64,000 bases of DNA, from the NCBI RefSeq assembly GCF_000208865.1, contig NC_018387.1:186001-250000 (forward strand), written 5' to 3'. This stretch comes from Neospora caninum Liverpool. Lineage: Eukaryota; Apicomplexa; Conoidasida; Eucoccidiorida; Sarcocystidae. Numbering within the stretch: the stretch's first letter is position 1; every line of letters begins with the position of its first letter. A program made the translations under genes and the position numbers. Under the pieces are notes generated by a model, which saw only the letters and a list, made by a program, of their open reading frames with translations, did no database searches and was not told the origin of the DNA. Shown here piece after piece: positions 1 to 11,996 of the stretch.

Positions 1-953
1 TTTTCTCCCGCACCTTCCCCCTTCCACTTTCCCGTACATGCTGCTTCGTTTATGTAACACTGTTCTCGCCAGAATTCCCGCTTCCTGATTTACACCGATC
101 AGACACGCGTCTCGCACTAGCCACACGTTCGCTACGGGCACAAAAAAGAGGCGTACAAGGAGACACATGCTTGGCTTTGGAAAAGGGACCGACATCGAGC
201 CAGTCCATCGAAACCTCCAAACCGATCCAGTTGAAAAACCAAACAAATGAGGAACCTGTGCGTCGCCTCGTCCCTCGACATGCACATCCAGCACGCCACG
301 GCTCTCTCATTCGAATCTGCCATTCCGAGAAAGAACGTCGTTATTGCTGTGGGCGTGCAGTTGAAAAAGCTACGACATCGTAGACATATACATATACAGA
401 AGGGAAGAGGCGATGCGGAGACTGTACACCGCCCTTCTTTTCTTTCGTACTGAATCTACACAGGCACTCCGTCTACGACACAGTACAGCTGTAAATCTAG
501 TCCATTTGTACGCATCGTCAGAACGCGCTTTCTTCTGCTGGCCCCTGTGTATGGGGTTGCGTCTGCTACGCCTGACAAACAGGCAATGTAGCCACATACG
601 AACACTTGAAAAGGCTCAGAGGTTCCCTCAGCAAACCGACACATTGCTCTTGAGACTGAGCAGCACTCCTGCCCTCTACATCAGGATCGTCACACGGTCG
701 GCCCCCAGACGATCCACTGGGTTGCCGGTGGAGATACAGAAGAACTTTTGCCCGAGTTTGTTGTTGCGATCTCTCTGCGCGTTCGCCCGCGGGGCCTCTC
801 AGCGAGTGAAGCGCCCAGAGGTTCCAGTAACTCGCCCGATCCCCGGTGTTGTTTCTCCCTGCGTCCGCAGGGCTTCGGCTGCTGCCACGGGGGCGTAATC
901 GCGTTCATATTCGGGTGTCTAGACACCTCGAGAAACCACCCACGGTTCGCGAA
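1..953. other. Left flank, no gene recognised
   Basis: No reading frame here looks like coding sequence. It lies 3' of the phosphatase gene on the minus strand and should include that gene's 3' UTR. No RNA gene or repeat was recognised. Confidence 0.5.
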
Positions 954-3900
954 CTAGTGCCTCTCTTCTCCGCTCGCCTCTGCAGCTGTCTTCTCTGCAG
1001 CCGCAGGCGGCGACGGAGCTGGTTGAGGAACTGCAGCTGGAGACGCAGAGCTCGCAGGCAGGGAAGAAGCAGCATCTGCAGACGGGGAAGACGAGACGGG
1101 GTGCGTGGCTAGCTGAGGCTGCGGAGACACCTGAGGGTCGCTAGCCGCAGTGGGCTTCGGGCTCGCTGAATCGGGATGCAGTTTCTGTTCTCCGTGGGGG
1201 GCCGACTCCGCAGACGCTTTCTCTGCTGTCTCCGAGGGAGGGGACGCAGCTTTGCTTTCCGTTCCGTTCTTTTCAAGCGCGTCCTTTGTCTTGGAAGCCG
1301 GCGCAGAGCCTCGGGTGCCAGCACGGCCTTCGGCTCCCAGGAGGAACTCCGAGACCCGCGGGCCTGGGGTCAAAGGGGGACTTGGGAGTGGGTCCGGAAG
1401 CACCCCGGGGGGCGTGTGGGGTGCACGCCCGTTCGTGAAGTAGGGAACGTTGGCATTTGCAGTGACCACGTCGTAGCACTGCGTCGTTTTCAGGTTCAGC
1501 GCAGTTTCCAAGTACAGGCAATACCACATCATCGAGTAAATGCTCTCCACAAGGTTCTGGCCCAGTGCCTAAACAGAGAGATGCACGGAGGCGCAGAAAG
1601 AGAAAGAGAGAAAAAGATGGAGCAGGGAGAGCGATAAACACGCAGAGAGAAGAGACAGTGGCAAGGAAGAAACGGCGAGCGAGGAAAGCGAGGAACCAGC
1701 AGGGCCATGGCACCTCTGTCAGACACCCGGTCTAGCGGGGGGTGTGGGCACGGGCGACAAAAGCAAGTGAGCTGGAAGGAGGGCCCCAGCACACTTTAAA
1801 GGTTCGATCGCAATCCCAAAGACGTGGAAGCCAGAAAACGTACCCTCGCTTCCTTGAATACGGCGTCGAGAGAGAAGCCCAGGAATCGCATTTTGTAAGC
1901 AGCAGTCACCGCGCCTGTTCTATCTACGCCGTGGTGGCAGTGGATGACGGAAATGACGGGGACATCGTCAGTGAGAGAAACATCGTCATGTTCTCCATTT
2001 CCCCCCTTAGCTGCTGAGACACTGTCTCTCTGGGCGCCTTGGCCAGACTGCGCCTCGTTCGGAGAAGCGGAGAAAACCGACTTCCCATCCTCCGTTGTGA
2101 ACACCGCGGCGTTCTCCTTCGCAGACACGTGAACCAATTGATGCAGAATGGAGACTTTCTGGTCCAAACCGTCGGCGTCCCAGTCAGTGAAGGTTCGTGC
2201 CAACGCCGTCCTCGACTGAGGCGTGTACATACACCGCAGCCACACACGCACACACCAGCCAAAAAGCACGAACGTTCAGCATGAGCGTCTCGAGAGCAGA
2301 GGCCTGCCTAGAGGAACAAAACGTGCAACCTGACACACATCGAAGGAGCGGATTCACCAGCGCACGCGTTGTCGCTTCGCCACCCTTCTCTTGCCTCGCC
2401 TTTTCGAAACCGGCCACGTGAAATCCAAGTTTACCTGACTTCCGGCGGGAAACACCACCGCCTCTTCAACCTCGACGCCGTCTGAGACCCTCTTCTTTGC
2501 GGGGCCTTTCATCACCCTGTGAAGCCGAATGTTTCTCTCACCTATTCTCTTTCTCGCCCTCTACCTCTCGCTTTCACTTTCGCGTTTCTCTGTCGTTTTC
2601 CCCTCCGAATCGCTTACGTCATCTGGAAGACGAAAGGGGTTAACGTTCTGCCCGAAGATCGGCCAGTGCACTGTCCCTACACCTGGGACGGGGCGCGCCT
2701 GGCAGGCCTCTCTCGCGATTTCGCACCGTTCGAGCAACTGAAAAAAAACCCGGCACGAGAGACAGCGAGAAATAGGAGGGGAACGCAGCCACGCGGACGA
2801 TCCGGAAGCAGAGAGGAACGGCGAGAACAGTGAAAAGAAGAGGAGCGAGACCGAGGACGAAACACGAGGAAAAGCAGAAAGGAGACTGTCGCGGAGACAA
2901 AGAAGAGATGAGCAAACATCACCAGCTGCCACTCTTGAGTGTCTCGCCCGCTCCGAGTAGCTGTCTTCCAGCGACACGAAAAAACCGACACAGCTTGTCT
3001 CTTCTCCACCTTCTTCTTGACCCGGAAATCGCGCACTGTGTCTCTGAAGGTGCCCGCTGATACCTGTTTGCAGAAAAAACGGATGCATGTGTGAATCAAC
3101 ATGTGTGCAGACACTTCCCACCGAGCGACCGTCTCTCCAGCGGCTTTTTCATTCCCTCTTTGCTGGCTCCTGTACATACCGGACCGTTGTAACCGTCCCA
3201 CTGCAACGTGAAGAACAGAATCTTTGCGCGCGCAGGCAGCTGGAGCCCGTTCCCCGCTGCCTGCTCCGCAGCAGCCATCTGGACCTTGTGGAGTGCCAGC
3301 GAGTCTGTAGAAACAAAAACATCGGGAAACTCTCTCGTCCCCACGTCGCAAGATTCCGCCTCCCTCGAAAAACGCGTGCGACGCCATTCCTGTTCTGTAC
3401 ACGGTGAACATGTTCATATTCATGCAGTTACCGCTGTACAGGGGTGGGAGCAGATCTGAATCTGTAAGCGGACATGCAGCCCCACTCGGCCCCATTCACG
3501 GATGCACGCATGCATATATATATATATATATGTAGACATATGTATGAAACGCACGAGAGTCAGAAGACAGAGGAGGGACGAGGAAGGTCAATTGGCTTCG
3601 GCGTTTGGAAAAAAGTTGCAAGTTTACTCCCCCACGCACCATTTCCGTGTCGAAATTTCCAGTTAGGATAGCGGAACGGAAGGAAAGACAAGCACGGAAA
3701 AACACGACTTACGTGTCTCGGAGTCGAGGGGCATCGACGACCGAAAGAGAAAATTTTTCGTCGTTGTATCCGCATCAATCATTCGCACCACGTTCGCTGA
3801 ATCGCCAGCGCACAAACCCGTAGGAGCGCTTCGTGTTATGCAAAGTAATATATATATATATATATATGCATGCAAGCAAATATGATTCAAGCCTGTGCCA

Positions 3901-5606
3901 CACACTTAGGAGTGTACCACACCTGGGTGTAGCACATAGCCATGTGTGCCGATTGTTTCTGTGGAGATGCACGGTATACATATTCTCGCATGCCCTTCTG
4001 TGGTTGACGCGTACAAATCTCTCTGCGACAAGGACCCAACTATGCGCTTTCCCTGGAAGCTGCTTGCTTCCTGCTGTCTCCTAGCCGATCGTCAACGGTC
4101 CTCCCCCCAATTCCACACGTACCAGAATGAGAAAAACTCGAGAGGAATTGAAGAAAGCAGTTTTTCTCCACATAAGCAGCAGCGGCGGACTTTAGTAGAG
4201 AAGGAAAGGCGCATTAAGCCATCCATGTTTTCTTCAGCAGAACTGATTCAGTGGAGTCGACTCCCTCAACCATACGCTGCAGAGGCGAGCGATTTCTGGG
4301 TGAACAGCCGAACCCGCCTTTGTTTCCAAAACTTCTGTTTCGACTTGTTCCACTCCGCAGAGAAGAGCAGAAGAAAAAAGGTCTTACCATCGAATCCGCC
4401 ATAGAACGGATAGGCGCGGCAAGCTTCAGATCGATCAACGACGCAGGGGTCACCTTCAGTATGCCCGAGAAGGCCGGCTGAGAGGCGAGGAGAAAAAGGA
4501 AACAAACGAAAAGAGCATCACAGGAATGCCACCATCTTAGGTAGACGCATCATCTAGGTGAGTCTATATAAGCTTCCAATCTATGCACTAACGCTTACAG
4601 AACTGAACATGCATGCATCTATAATGAGACAGGTACGTGTCCATGGTTCCTTGCACCTAACCGAGAAGACGTCAATCTACTTGCACAGATTTACACGCAC
4701 ATGTAAACAAGAGCATGAATATGCACACATTTAGGTAACCTTACGTTGAGGAGTTCGACTGTAGAGAAAGTAGACAGATGCGGTTGCAATGAGGCCTCCC
4801 ACGAGAAGGAAGACGAAGCGGCGGGATTTGGAGTCTGGTTGCGGGGTGCGACTGATCAAAGCGCTGTCTCCGTAGGCTTGTCCTGAAAAAGAAAACAGAG
4901 AGAAACACTCGTATCTGACTGCATGCAGACATCGAAGCGCAGTCTGACGGGAGGCTGAGGCGCTTAACGAAGACACCCGTCCTCTCCTCAGTAGACAGCC
5001 TGCGCAAGCAGCTGCGCTTCCGTCAAGGGACGAAACGCTCTCAAAAGACGGGCGACATGCAGGGAGAAGCCGACGCCGGCAGCCTCGGTGGGGGGGTCCC
5101 GGAAGTCGCTCTGGTGCGGGCTCCGCGTTAGCGTTTCATCATCTCGCGCACGCATAAGCCCAGGGACGTGTACGTACACTCCACAAAGACCTAAGACCGA
5201 GTCGAGATCCCCGCGGCCACATGCACTGGCCATGCAGTGGGTGACGTGCATCGGTGTCTGCCGCTCGAATCCGGTCTCCGCTTAAAGAGCTTTACAGGCA
5301 GACGGGGGAAGGAAGGAAACACCACTGATGCGACGAAGAAGGGATTTAAAAGACGGAGGAGTGGTGGGGGTACGTACCTCTGTACGCAACATCGTAAGGG
5401 GAATATCCCGAAATAGAGAATTCCCCATCGTCTCCTGGTGCGTCATTTCGGCTGTCTCCGCCCCCCAGCCAGCCGCCAGCAAAAGCAGATCGAAGCGCAC
5501 TTGCGCGTGAAGAGGAGCCTTGGTGGAACGCGGCCACGTGAGGTTCCTGTTCAACGTTCAGCGGATCGCGCTGTCTCTGGCGTTCTGAGTAACTTCCGAG
5601 CTCCAT
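954..5606 (-). CDS. Membrane-anchored dual-specificity/tyrosine phosphatase-like protein, 10 exons
   Basis: Ten exons read on the minus strand: 5606-5378, 4882-4745, 4477-4388, 3796-3713, 3394-3180, 3063-2923, 2737-2618, about 2494-2435, 2215-1844 and 1568-954, giving about 687 residues. Donors are mostly GTACGT/GTAAGN and phases agree; the acceptor of exon 8 is the least certain. The second exon encodes a hydrophobic segment (FVFLLVGGLIATASVYFLY, about residues 99-117) after a soluble N-terminal tail of about 95 residues, so a single-pass membrane anchor is likely. Exon 9 carries VIHCHHGVDRTGAV near residue 452, the HCX5R(S/T) P-loop of cysteine-dependent protein phosphatases. Cys, Arg and the following Thr are all present, so the loop looks competent. 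An acidic/Ser insert of about 50 residues precedes it. The C-terminal 200 residues are Pro/Ser/Ala-rich and probably disordered. Substrate unknown. The start ATG at 5606 is the first good one before a strong donor; an upstream exon cannot be excluded. Confidence 0.72.
3514..3531. repeat. (TA)n microsatellite in intron
   Basis: About nine TA units in an intron of the phosphatase gene. Confidence 0.9.
3849..3867. repeat. (TA)n microsatellite in intron
   Basis: About nine TA units followed by TGCATGCA, in the next upstream intron of the phosphatase gene. Confidence 0.9.
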
Positions 5607-6668
5607 CGTCGCTCGCGTGAAAGAGTGGAAAAAATCACGGCGCCAGTGCACTCCCTGGGTGTTTCTAGATTCGGGTAGGCAGGGCCCACGAGCAAGGCGA
5701 AAAGCGAGGGGGCGGAGTTAGAGCATCACTGCCTCGAGTTCAACCAAGGGAGCCTGGCCGGAAGCACCCGAGAACGTGGCGAGGTGGGGACTGCGGCGGG
5801 AAGGCGCAGAACTGCGCAGCGCCCGGAGAAAGCCGCAAGCGAGGGCAACGGAAATTAGAGAAATTAACTGGAGAGAGAAAGTCGCACAGAAAGGGAGAAA
5901 TGGCCTCTTTGGGAACCCTAGTTCGCGAGCAAACGGGAAACCAGCGACGGTGCCCGTTTCAGGCCATGCAGTTCCGCCAATCTTTGGGTGGCGAAAAAGA
6001 AGCGATTCGGTTTGAGTACAAAGAACCGGAAAGAATCGATTGTGTGACACAGAAACGCCAGGAAAAGGACTGCGATGAAAACCTGCAGAACGAGAATCGG
6101 AGAAATACAAACGCAGAGACGGTAACCGAGAGCGGCGGGACGGAAAAGCTGGTGGTTCCCGATGCAGAAGTGAAGTTTTGTAGAGGAATAGGAGAAAAAA
6201 CTGTGAGAAACTGCTTCGTGTGGAGAAAAAGAACGTGAAAAGGCACCCGAGAAGGCAACTTGAGTGCAAGTGCTATTTGGAGACACGAAAAAACGCGAAA
6301 AATGAAAAATCGAGGGAGGGCCCTGCTGCTCTTGCATGTCTGTGAGCAGTGGCAAAGACTGCTTGCGTGGTCACACATACGCAAAAAGCGAACCAGTCAG
6401 GAGCCGCCGTCGTGCCGTTATCGACGGCAATGGCAAACTGTTTGTCTCTTGCGACTAACTCAGTTCACCTGAGAGAGCTAAAGTCAACTTCTTGTTCGGG
6501 GAATAGAAAAGAGGGACCAGTGAGGGCGAGAGAAAGGCTCACCCAGAAGAAGACCTGGCACGACTCTTCTCACGGTGCTGTGCTCTCTCTCGGCCGCAGT
6601 GCTCTCTCGCTCCCAAACAGTTTCGCAGCTGCCCTCTCGGCTGGCGAAATTTTCCATCTGCGCATCTA
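5607..6668. other. 5' flank of the phosphatase gene, no gene recognised
   Basis: The plus strand is strongly purine-rich (GAGAAA-type runs), so the minus strand is pyrimidine-rich, as is common upstream of coccidian genes. The promoter and 5' UTR of the phosphatase gene should lie here. Open frames in this stretch have repetitive Phe/Ser/Leu composition and no splice structure. Confidence 0.45.
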
Positions 6669-6880
6669 AGTTGATACTCGGGTATATATTTTAGACGCTA
6701 ACTTCCCCACCTTGATACTCTCCTTCCTGATGTTAGTCTGTACGGAATACTTGGGTTTGTCTACTTATACTAGCGATAATGGATTTGGTAATGGTCTGTT
6801 TATACTTACTGGTATACATTTCAGTCATGTCATTGTTGGTGCTATTTTGGGATTCTTTAACCCGTGTATTTATAGCTCGC
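6669..6880 (+). pseudogene. cox3 fragment: Nuclear fragment of mitochondrial cox3 (NUMT)
   Basis: About 210 bp, AT-richer than its surroundings, reads in one frame as a stretch of cytochrome c oxidase subunit III: a transmembrane segment (TLILSFLMLVCTEYLGL), then TYTSDNGFGNGLFILTG and IHFSHVIVGAILGFF. The (L/I)TGxHxxHVxxG signature is the conserved COX3 core helix. There is no start codon, no N-terminus, and the frame runs out of homology near 6880, so this is an inserted piece and not a gene. The insertion lies between genes. Toxoplasma nuclear DNA is known to carry many short mitochondrial insertions. It could in principle be an assembly artefact, but the flanks are ordinary nuclear sequence. 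Confidence 0.85.
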
Positions 6881-9800
6881 CCCAGGGGGCACATGCTGCA
6901 CGTATCCGGCTGCAACAGTTTCATCTTTTCCGTCGAAGGGCGTCTTTTCCCACACCGCGTCACTTCCTTGTTTTGCTGATGAGGAAGGGCCAGTCATGCA
7001 TCTTTTCCCAGATACTTCATTTGCCTCCACAAGGCGTCCTCCGGACAAGATGAGGAGAGGCGAACGTGTCGGGTCAGGTCATCTCGTGGGAATCGTACAA
7101 CGAGGGTCGTGGCTCCCCTGCCAGAGCAAGCGGGGCGAGGCTCGTCGTTTGTTCCTTTTGGGGCTCATGCTTCACTGAGTAGACTATGTTTAGGCGCTAC
7201 AGTTGCCCTTGCTTCGAGTTTCGTGGATATGTGTTTGCGGGAAGCTGGAATCGCGTCCGAGCGTATTTTGTGTTCAGCACGAGTGGAGTTGCTTCAACAG
7301 GAGCAAATGTCGTCGGTGAGTAGTGTAGGCAGCTTTGATTCTGACTCTTGCTGCTATGTAGAGGAATCTTTTCAGGCAATTCGAAACGATGATTTGCAGA
7401 GCAGTTTTGACGCCTCCCCTAGAGTAGAATCTCCACGGAAAAACTCCCCGGTTACGGTTATCCGCTGCCTCCAATTCAAGAGCTAGTCAGTCTTTTGCAG
7501 TCCACCTTCGGTGAAAAATCCACTGCTAACACTTTCATAACTGGGTAGAAGTCGAAACGAAGGTGGTCGGTGTCGCCTGACGAGGACACGTGTTCAGAGG
7601 GACTGTTTCACAGCAATCGCGGCCCACCAAAACGAAACGGTCACTCGGCGGTTTGCTGAACTCCATCCCCTACCGCACTTTTTGAGGGCAAACAGCCTCT
7701 CCGTTCCTGTAGTTGAGCGTTGTGTTTCAGTTCATAGGCGCGCGAGGATGCTTTCTCAGCGTCTGCAGTGTTCAGAAGATGGCATCGGCAAAGGCGTCCA
7801 GAAAAAACAGTTTGTGTCTTCCCGAAAGTACGAGCTTTCAAAATCTCTAGGACAAGCGTGCAACGACTCTGAACAGAAAGTTGCATACACTACTCATTTG
7901 CTGCGACGTACTCTTTGCGCCCCCAGCTACGGGCCGAACAGGCTGCACAGTACATACCTATTTGTAAATGGGCTGGCAGGGCGACGGTAAGCTGTGCTAC
8001 GGGTATTGCGATACGTATGACAGAAAGCATTGCACACGTATCGTTTCCCGCTTGTCGCTACACATAGGCGCTACGAGTCGAGAAAAAAACAACGTACTGA
8101 GCAGTTGCTACGGTACTGTGGGAACTAAAGTAATGGAGCTCGCGAGGCGGTTGCCGTTCTGGCTGTTTATGATAGATTAGCACTCTCAGCACGAAGACAA
8201 GGGGAAATACACCCGACGCGTTCGGAGAATCCAACATCAAGTTTCCCTGTTTTATCTGCAAGGGCAAGACCACGGAGGACATGGAACACAGGTGGTTTGC
8301 AGTGTACTGGCTCGTACAAGGGAGGGCACATCTTCATCACTATGGGACACCACTACATTTTAGCGTCAGACGTTGCCGAGGGCACGAATGACAATTAAAA
8401 TTATAAATGCAACAAGCCAGTAGTGGTTTCTCAAGATTTTGGGCCACGTAAGACTTCATGGGCCAGGGGATGGGGGCCTTGTCTCTCAACGGGATTCGGT
8501 CACATGCTCTTTCGCTCCGCAGTCAAAAACATCAGCCGCTTGAGTTCGCTCGGAAAGACAATGAAACCCGAAGAGCGAAGAAGAAAAGGGGTGAGCTACA
8601 GGGCGGCATTTCACTCTCTCAATGCCTCGACCGTTTCAATCGCGAAGCCGCATCCTAAAATAATAAAGATTTAAAACTACCGAAAGAAGTGCTCGACAAT
8701 GCTGCATATGGCGTTGAATGTTGACCGACCAAGGAACTACAAAATACATGAGACAAGCAGACACGCGCATCTTCCTGTGTCTCCGTTGCTTCATGACATC
8801 ACAGTATAAAACATGATATATATATATATATATACATACATACGAAAAAGCCGAGAATCACGGTCGCGGAGGCTGCCTCCGTTGCTAGGACTGCTGTTGC
8901 AGATGTTCGCGACTGCGTCAAGCTTTGTTTCTCAAACTTTTAAGAGGACCACTTTGTCGAACTGGTTTTGTGTGCACGGTAATGAGTTACCTCGAGGCGA
9001 CAAACACCTCTGCTTGTTGTGAGTGCGCCGGCGTCTTCAGAGAGTTGGGAATAGAGAAAAACTGACCACTTTTTTCCCAGACACAGACCAATCACTGCCA
9101 GCGGCACTAGATACAACCTCCTTCCACAGCTTGAAAATAAGATCTCAGTGGTCAGAGTTCAGGCCCTGCGTCTGGAACCATTCAGCAAGCGCCTGTTTGG
9201 CGAACAAATATGTGTAAGACTATTATGCAGTTTCCACGAGGTGCGAGAACGTGTGGCGCAGATGTTAGTCTGACAGTGGAGCTGAATTTGTTGCTTTCCG
9301 GTATGAACCCCGCATCACTCTATCTCCACCGATTTCTCGGTGGACGACTTAGTTCTCGGTCTAGAGCCTCCGCTCTTTTTGTTGCCACAGGTCGAATGGA
9401 AACAGACGGAACCAACCACGTACGTTTGAGAGACTTCACCCGCATCAAGTTTGTGTACCCCTAATGCCCACACAGTATCGCGGACACACGCAATATGCTG
9501 TAGCGCCCCAACGGGCAATATGGATGTGGAAGAAACAAAATTTCCAACTCGAGCTGTGCCAGGTATTCTGTATGGAGGGATAGCGCGACTGAAGGTACCA
9601 ACGCCACCTGTTTCACGAATGCAAGGAGATATGCCCGAGTGAAGGTCCCAAGATACCGGAAGGTATTTTGAATATGATTCAACAAGTAGGGTGAGACAAG
9701 TTGCGTACTGTCGGAGCCCGAGGTTTACCCCTAAACATAGGTCTACAAAATGGAGTTTCCACAGAACCCAGACTGGATTTCCACGCGCCAGGAAACTGCG

Positions 9801-11996
9801 ACAGCCGCGGGGGTCTAACGGTGAAAACCCGCCAAATAGTGCAGGGACACCGGGTTGAAAAAATGCACACGCCTGGTTGTTCGTTGCCAGTGTTCTAACT
9901 GATCTGCCCACATCGGAGGGGCGAACTCCTCTTAGAACGCGTGCCTGTTTAAGGTGGAGGAAACCCGCGGTGAAACGCATTCTCGCAAATGATCGAACCT
10001 CTGCAATTGATTTCACACACTGTGGGGAATCCCAAAGGCTTTCCTGAATGACAAGGCAGTGCCTCGTACATTTGTTGCGGCTTGAAGTTTGAGACAGGAT
10101 AGAGGACAGTCTTGGCTAGGAATGCCTTCGGGCTAGGTAAGCATGAATTCTGACGTTCTTGAATCCAGGAACTGAATCGCAAAAATTAAGGTTTGGATGT
10201 GTCTTCCGGCAGCAGAGAACCGCTCTAGTTTTGAGTCGCGCGGGTGTTTCGGCTTTGGGGGTGCTGCAGCCGATGGAAGTGGACAAACCCTCAAAACCCT
10301 AGAAACAGCCGCAAGATGCGCTGATCGCGTCTTCGCTACCTAACACCTCAGAGTTCCCTGCTCTTTTTTTAAGAGGACGGTACTTTTTCAGGGGCCTGGT
10401 GTCTTGAACGAGCAAGGACGCCAAGGCGGGTAGGGGGCCGGTTAACTTCACCGCCGTGCGAGGATTTCGTGCATTTTGAGCCATGCCTGTGGTGTGTCTT
10501 CAGTTGCGGCGTTCTTTCCATCGCTCGAGTCATTCTATGAATGGAAGTTTTACGCTGGCATTCTCTGAAAAAACGCTTCACCTCGTGAAAGCGCTCCTTT
10601 GGCATTCGTCCAGTTTTCCCGACGACTGTTTGAAGCCTCAAGCAGCGCACTCAAAATTCGGCGTCCACCTCTCCCGCCTGTCTCTTGTTGTGGCGGTTCT
10701 TTATATGCGCCACGACTGGACGACGGAAAGACGAGCGAACGCGCTTCCGGAGGCACAGACAGGATAGAAGTTCGTTCAGCCGAAAGACGTTTTCGTTTTC
10801 TGTCTGGACGAGAGGTCGGATAAGTCTCGGCGTTTTTTACGGCGAGTGCTTCGTTTTCTGTCCTCGACAGTCAAGATAACGCGTTGAGTTCGCGAGGGAG
10901 GCCGCAGCGGGACGGTGAACCGGCTGCCTGTGAACTTTCCAGCGTCGCCCGTCGGGTCTCAGGGGTGCCTCAAGACTCGTGCTGGGCGATGACCCAGCTT
11001 GTTTTTTTTTGAGGGTGCCTGGGCATTCCACCGCGGATTCTTTCCTCGTGAAGACAGCGACTGGGCGTTTTCTTCTCTTTCTGCTGCTGAAAGACATCTG
11101 CAGACGCGTCCTACACCTCTTTAGAACTTTGGAATTTTCTTGAATTCCGCGTACTCTGCGCTAGGTGATCGCGGCGCAAGCTGTCTGTGGCCTTTCCTGG
11201 CACAACGCGGGCGCCTGCGGGTGTCGCGTGCTACACTTATAGAGTCCTTCACCCTGGAAAGAATCTCCACTCCGCTGCCACGCGCACGAAGCCTGGATTC
11301 CATCCGGGAAAAAGTCCGTCAGAATTGAAGTTGGCGACTCTCCAGCTTTTCATTAAGGCCAACTGGGACCGGCCTTGGTTTTTTCTTGGGCGCCACCGTT
11401 GAGGGTGCCGTGTCTTGTCGCGTGGGTCATCCGCCAACTTTTCTATGCCTTGTACGCTGTGCGTGTCTTGAGAATATGTGTGTAGCTACATAGCTGCAGC
11501 TTGTATCCCGGCCCATGCTGGCCCCCAAGGTCTCAAATTTACTGCCAGAGTTCAGTATATGAGTTCGTACCAACGACGCCGTCCATGACCCTGTTCCCTC
11601 GCTGTCCGAAGTGACGAACCTGATTCAGGAAAACTCGACTCTCACCGCTTTGTGGGAAGTCGCCAGTAGACCAACGCGCGACAGATAGACCTTGCCCTAC
11701 TAACGCGAATTGTCCAGAGGAGTCGGAAAGACGTAGGTCCACTTGTGTGACCGGTTCACGGTTCCAGAATTTCCAAGGTTTTCCAGCATTTTTGTTGCGA
11801 CTGACCAAGACATTCTCGCAAACGCTGTCGAGACGCTGCTGGCTCAGGCGGTGGGCCCCGGCGACTCCGCCCGAGCTCGACTTTGACAACGATATTGAAG
11901 TTGCAATCTCCCTGACGCCAGACTGTCTCTATGAAACACACACATTTGGGCGCGTAGGAGGTCTCGAGGGCGATTGGCACTTTCCTAACCACGTCA
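6881..11996. other. 5.1 kb without a convincing gene
   Basis: Several open frames exist but none has family motifs or a coherent splice structure. The largest is a 221-codon frame on the minus strand (ATG at 9980, stop at 9315). A Ser/Asp-rich frame ending at 7486 on the plus strand looks slightly protein-like. A TA/ACAT microsatellite sits at 8816-8850. The promoter of the gene starting at 11997 should lie at the right end. Confidence 0.4.
8816..8834. repeat. (TA)n microsatellite, intergenic
   Basis: About nine TA units followed by three CATA-type units. Confidence 0.9.

Noticed and set aside
9315..9980. 221-codon open frame on the minus strand (ATG 9980)
   Set aside because: No motif, no splice structure, mixed Cys/Arg/Leu composition with no amino-acid pattern of a fold; a frame of this length can occur by chance in about 5 kb of balanced DNA.
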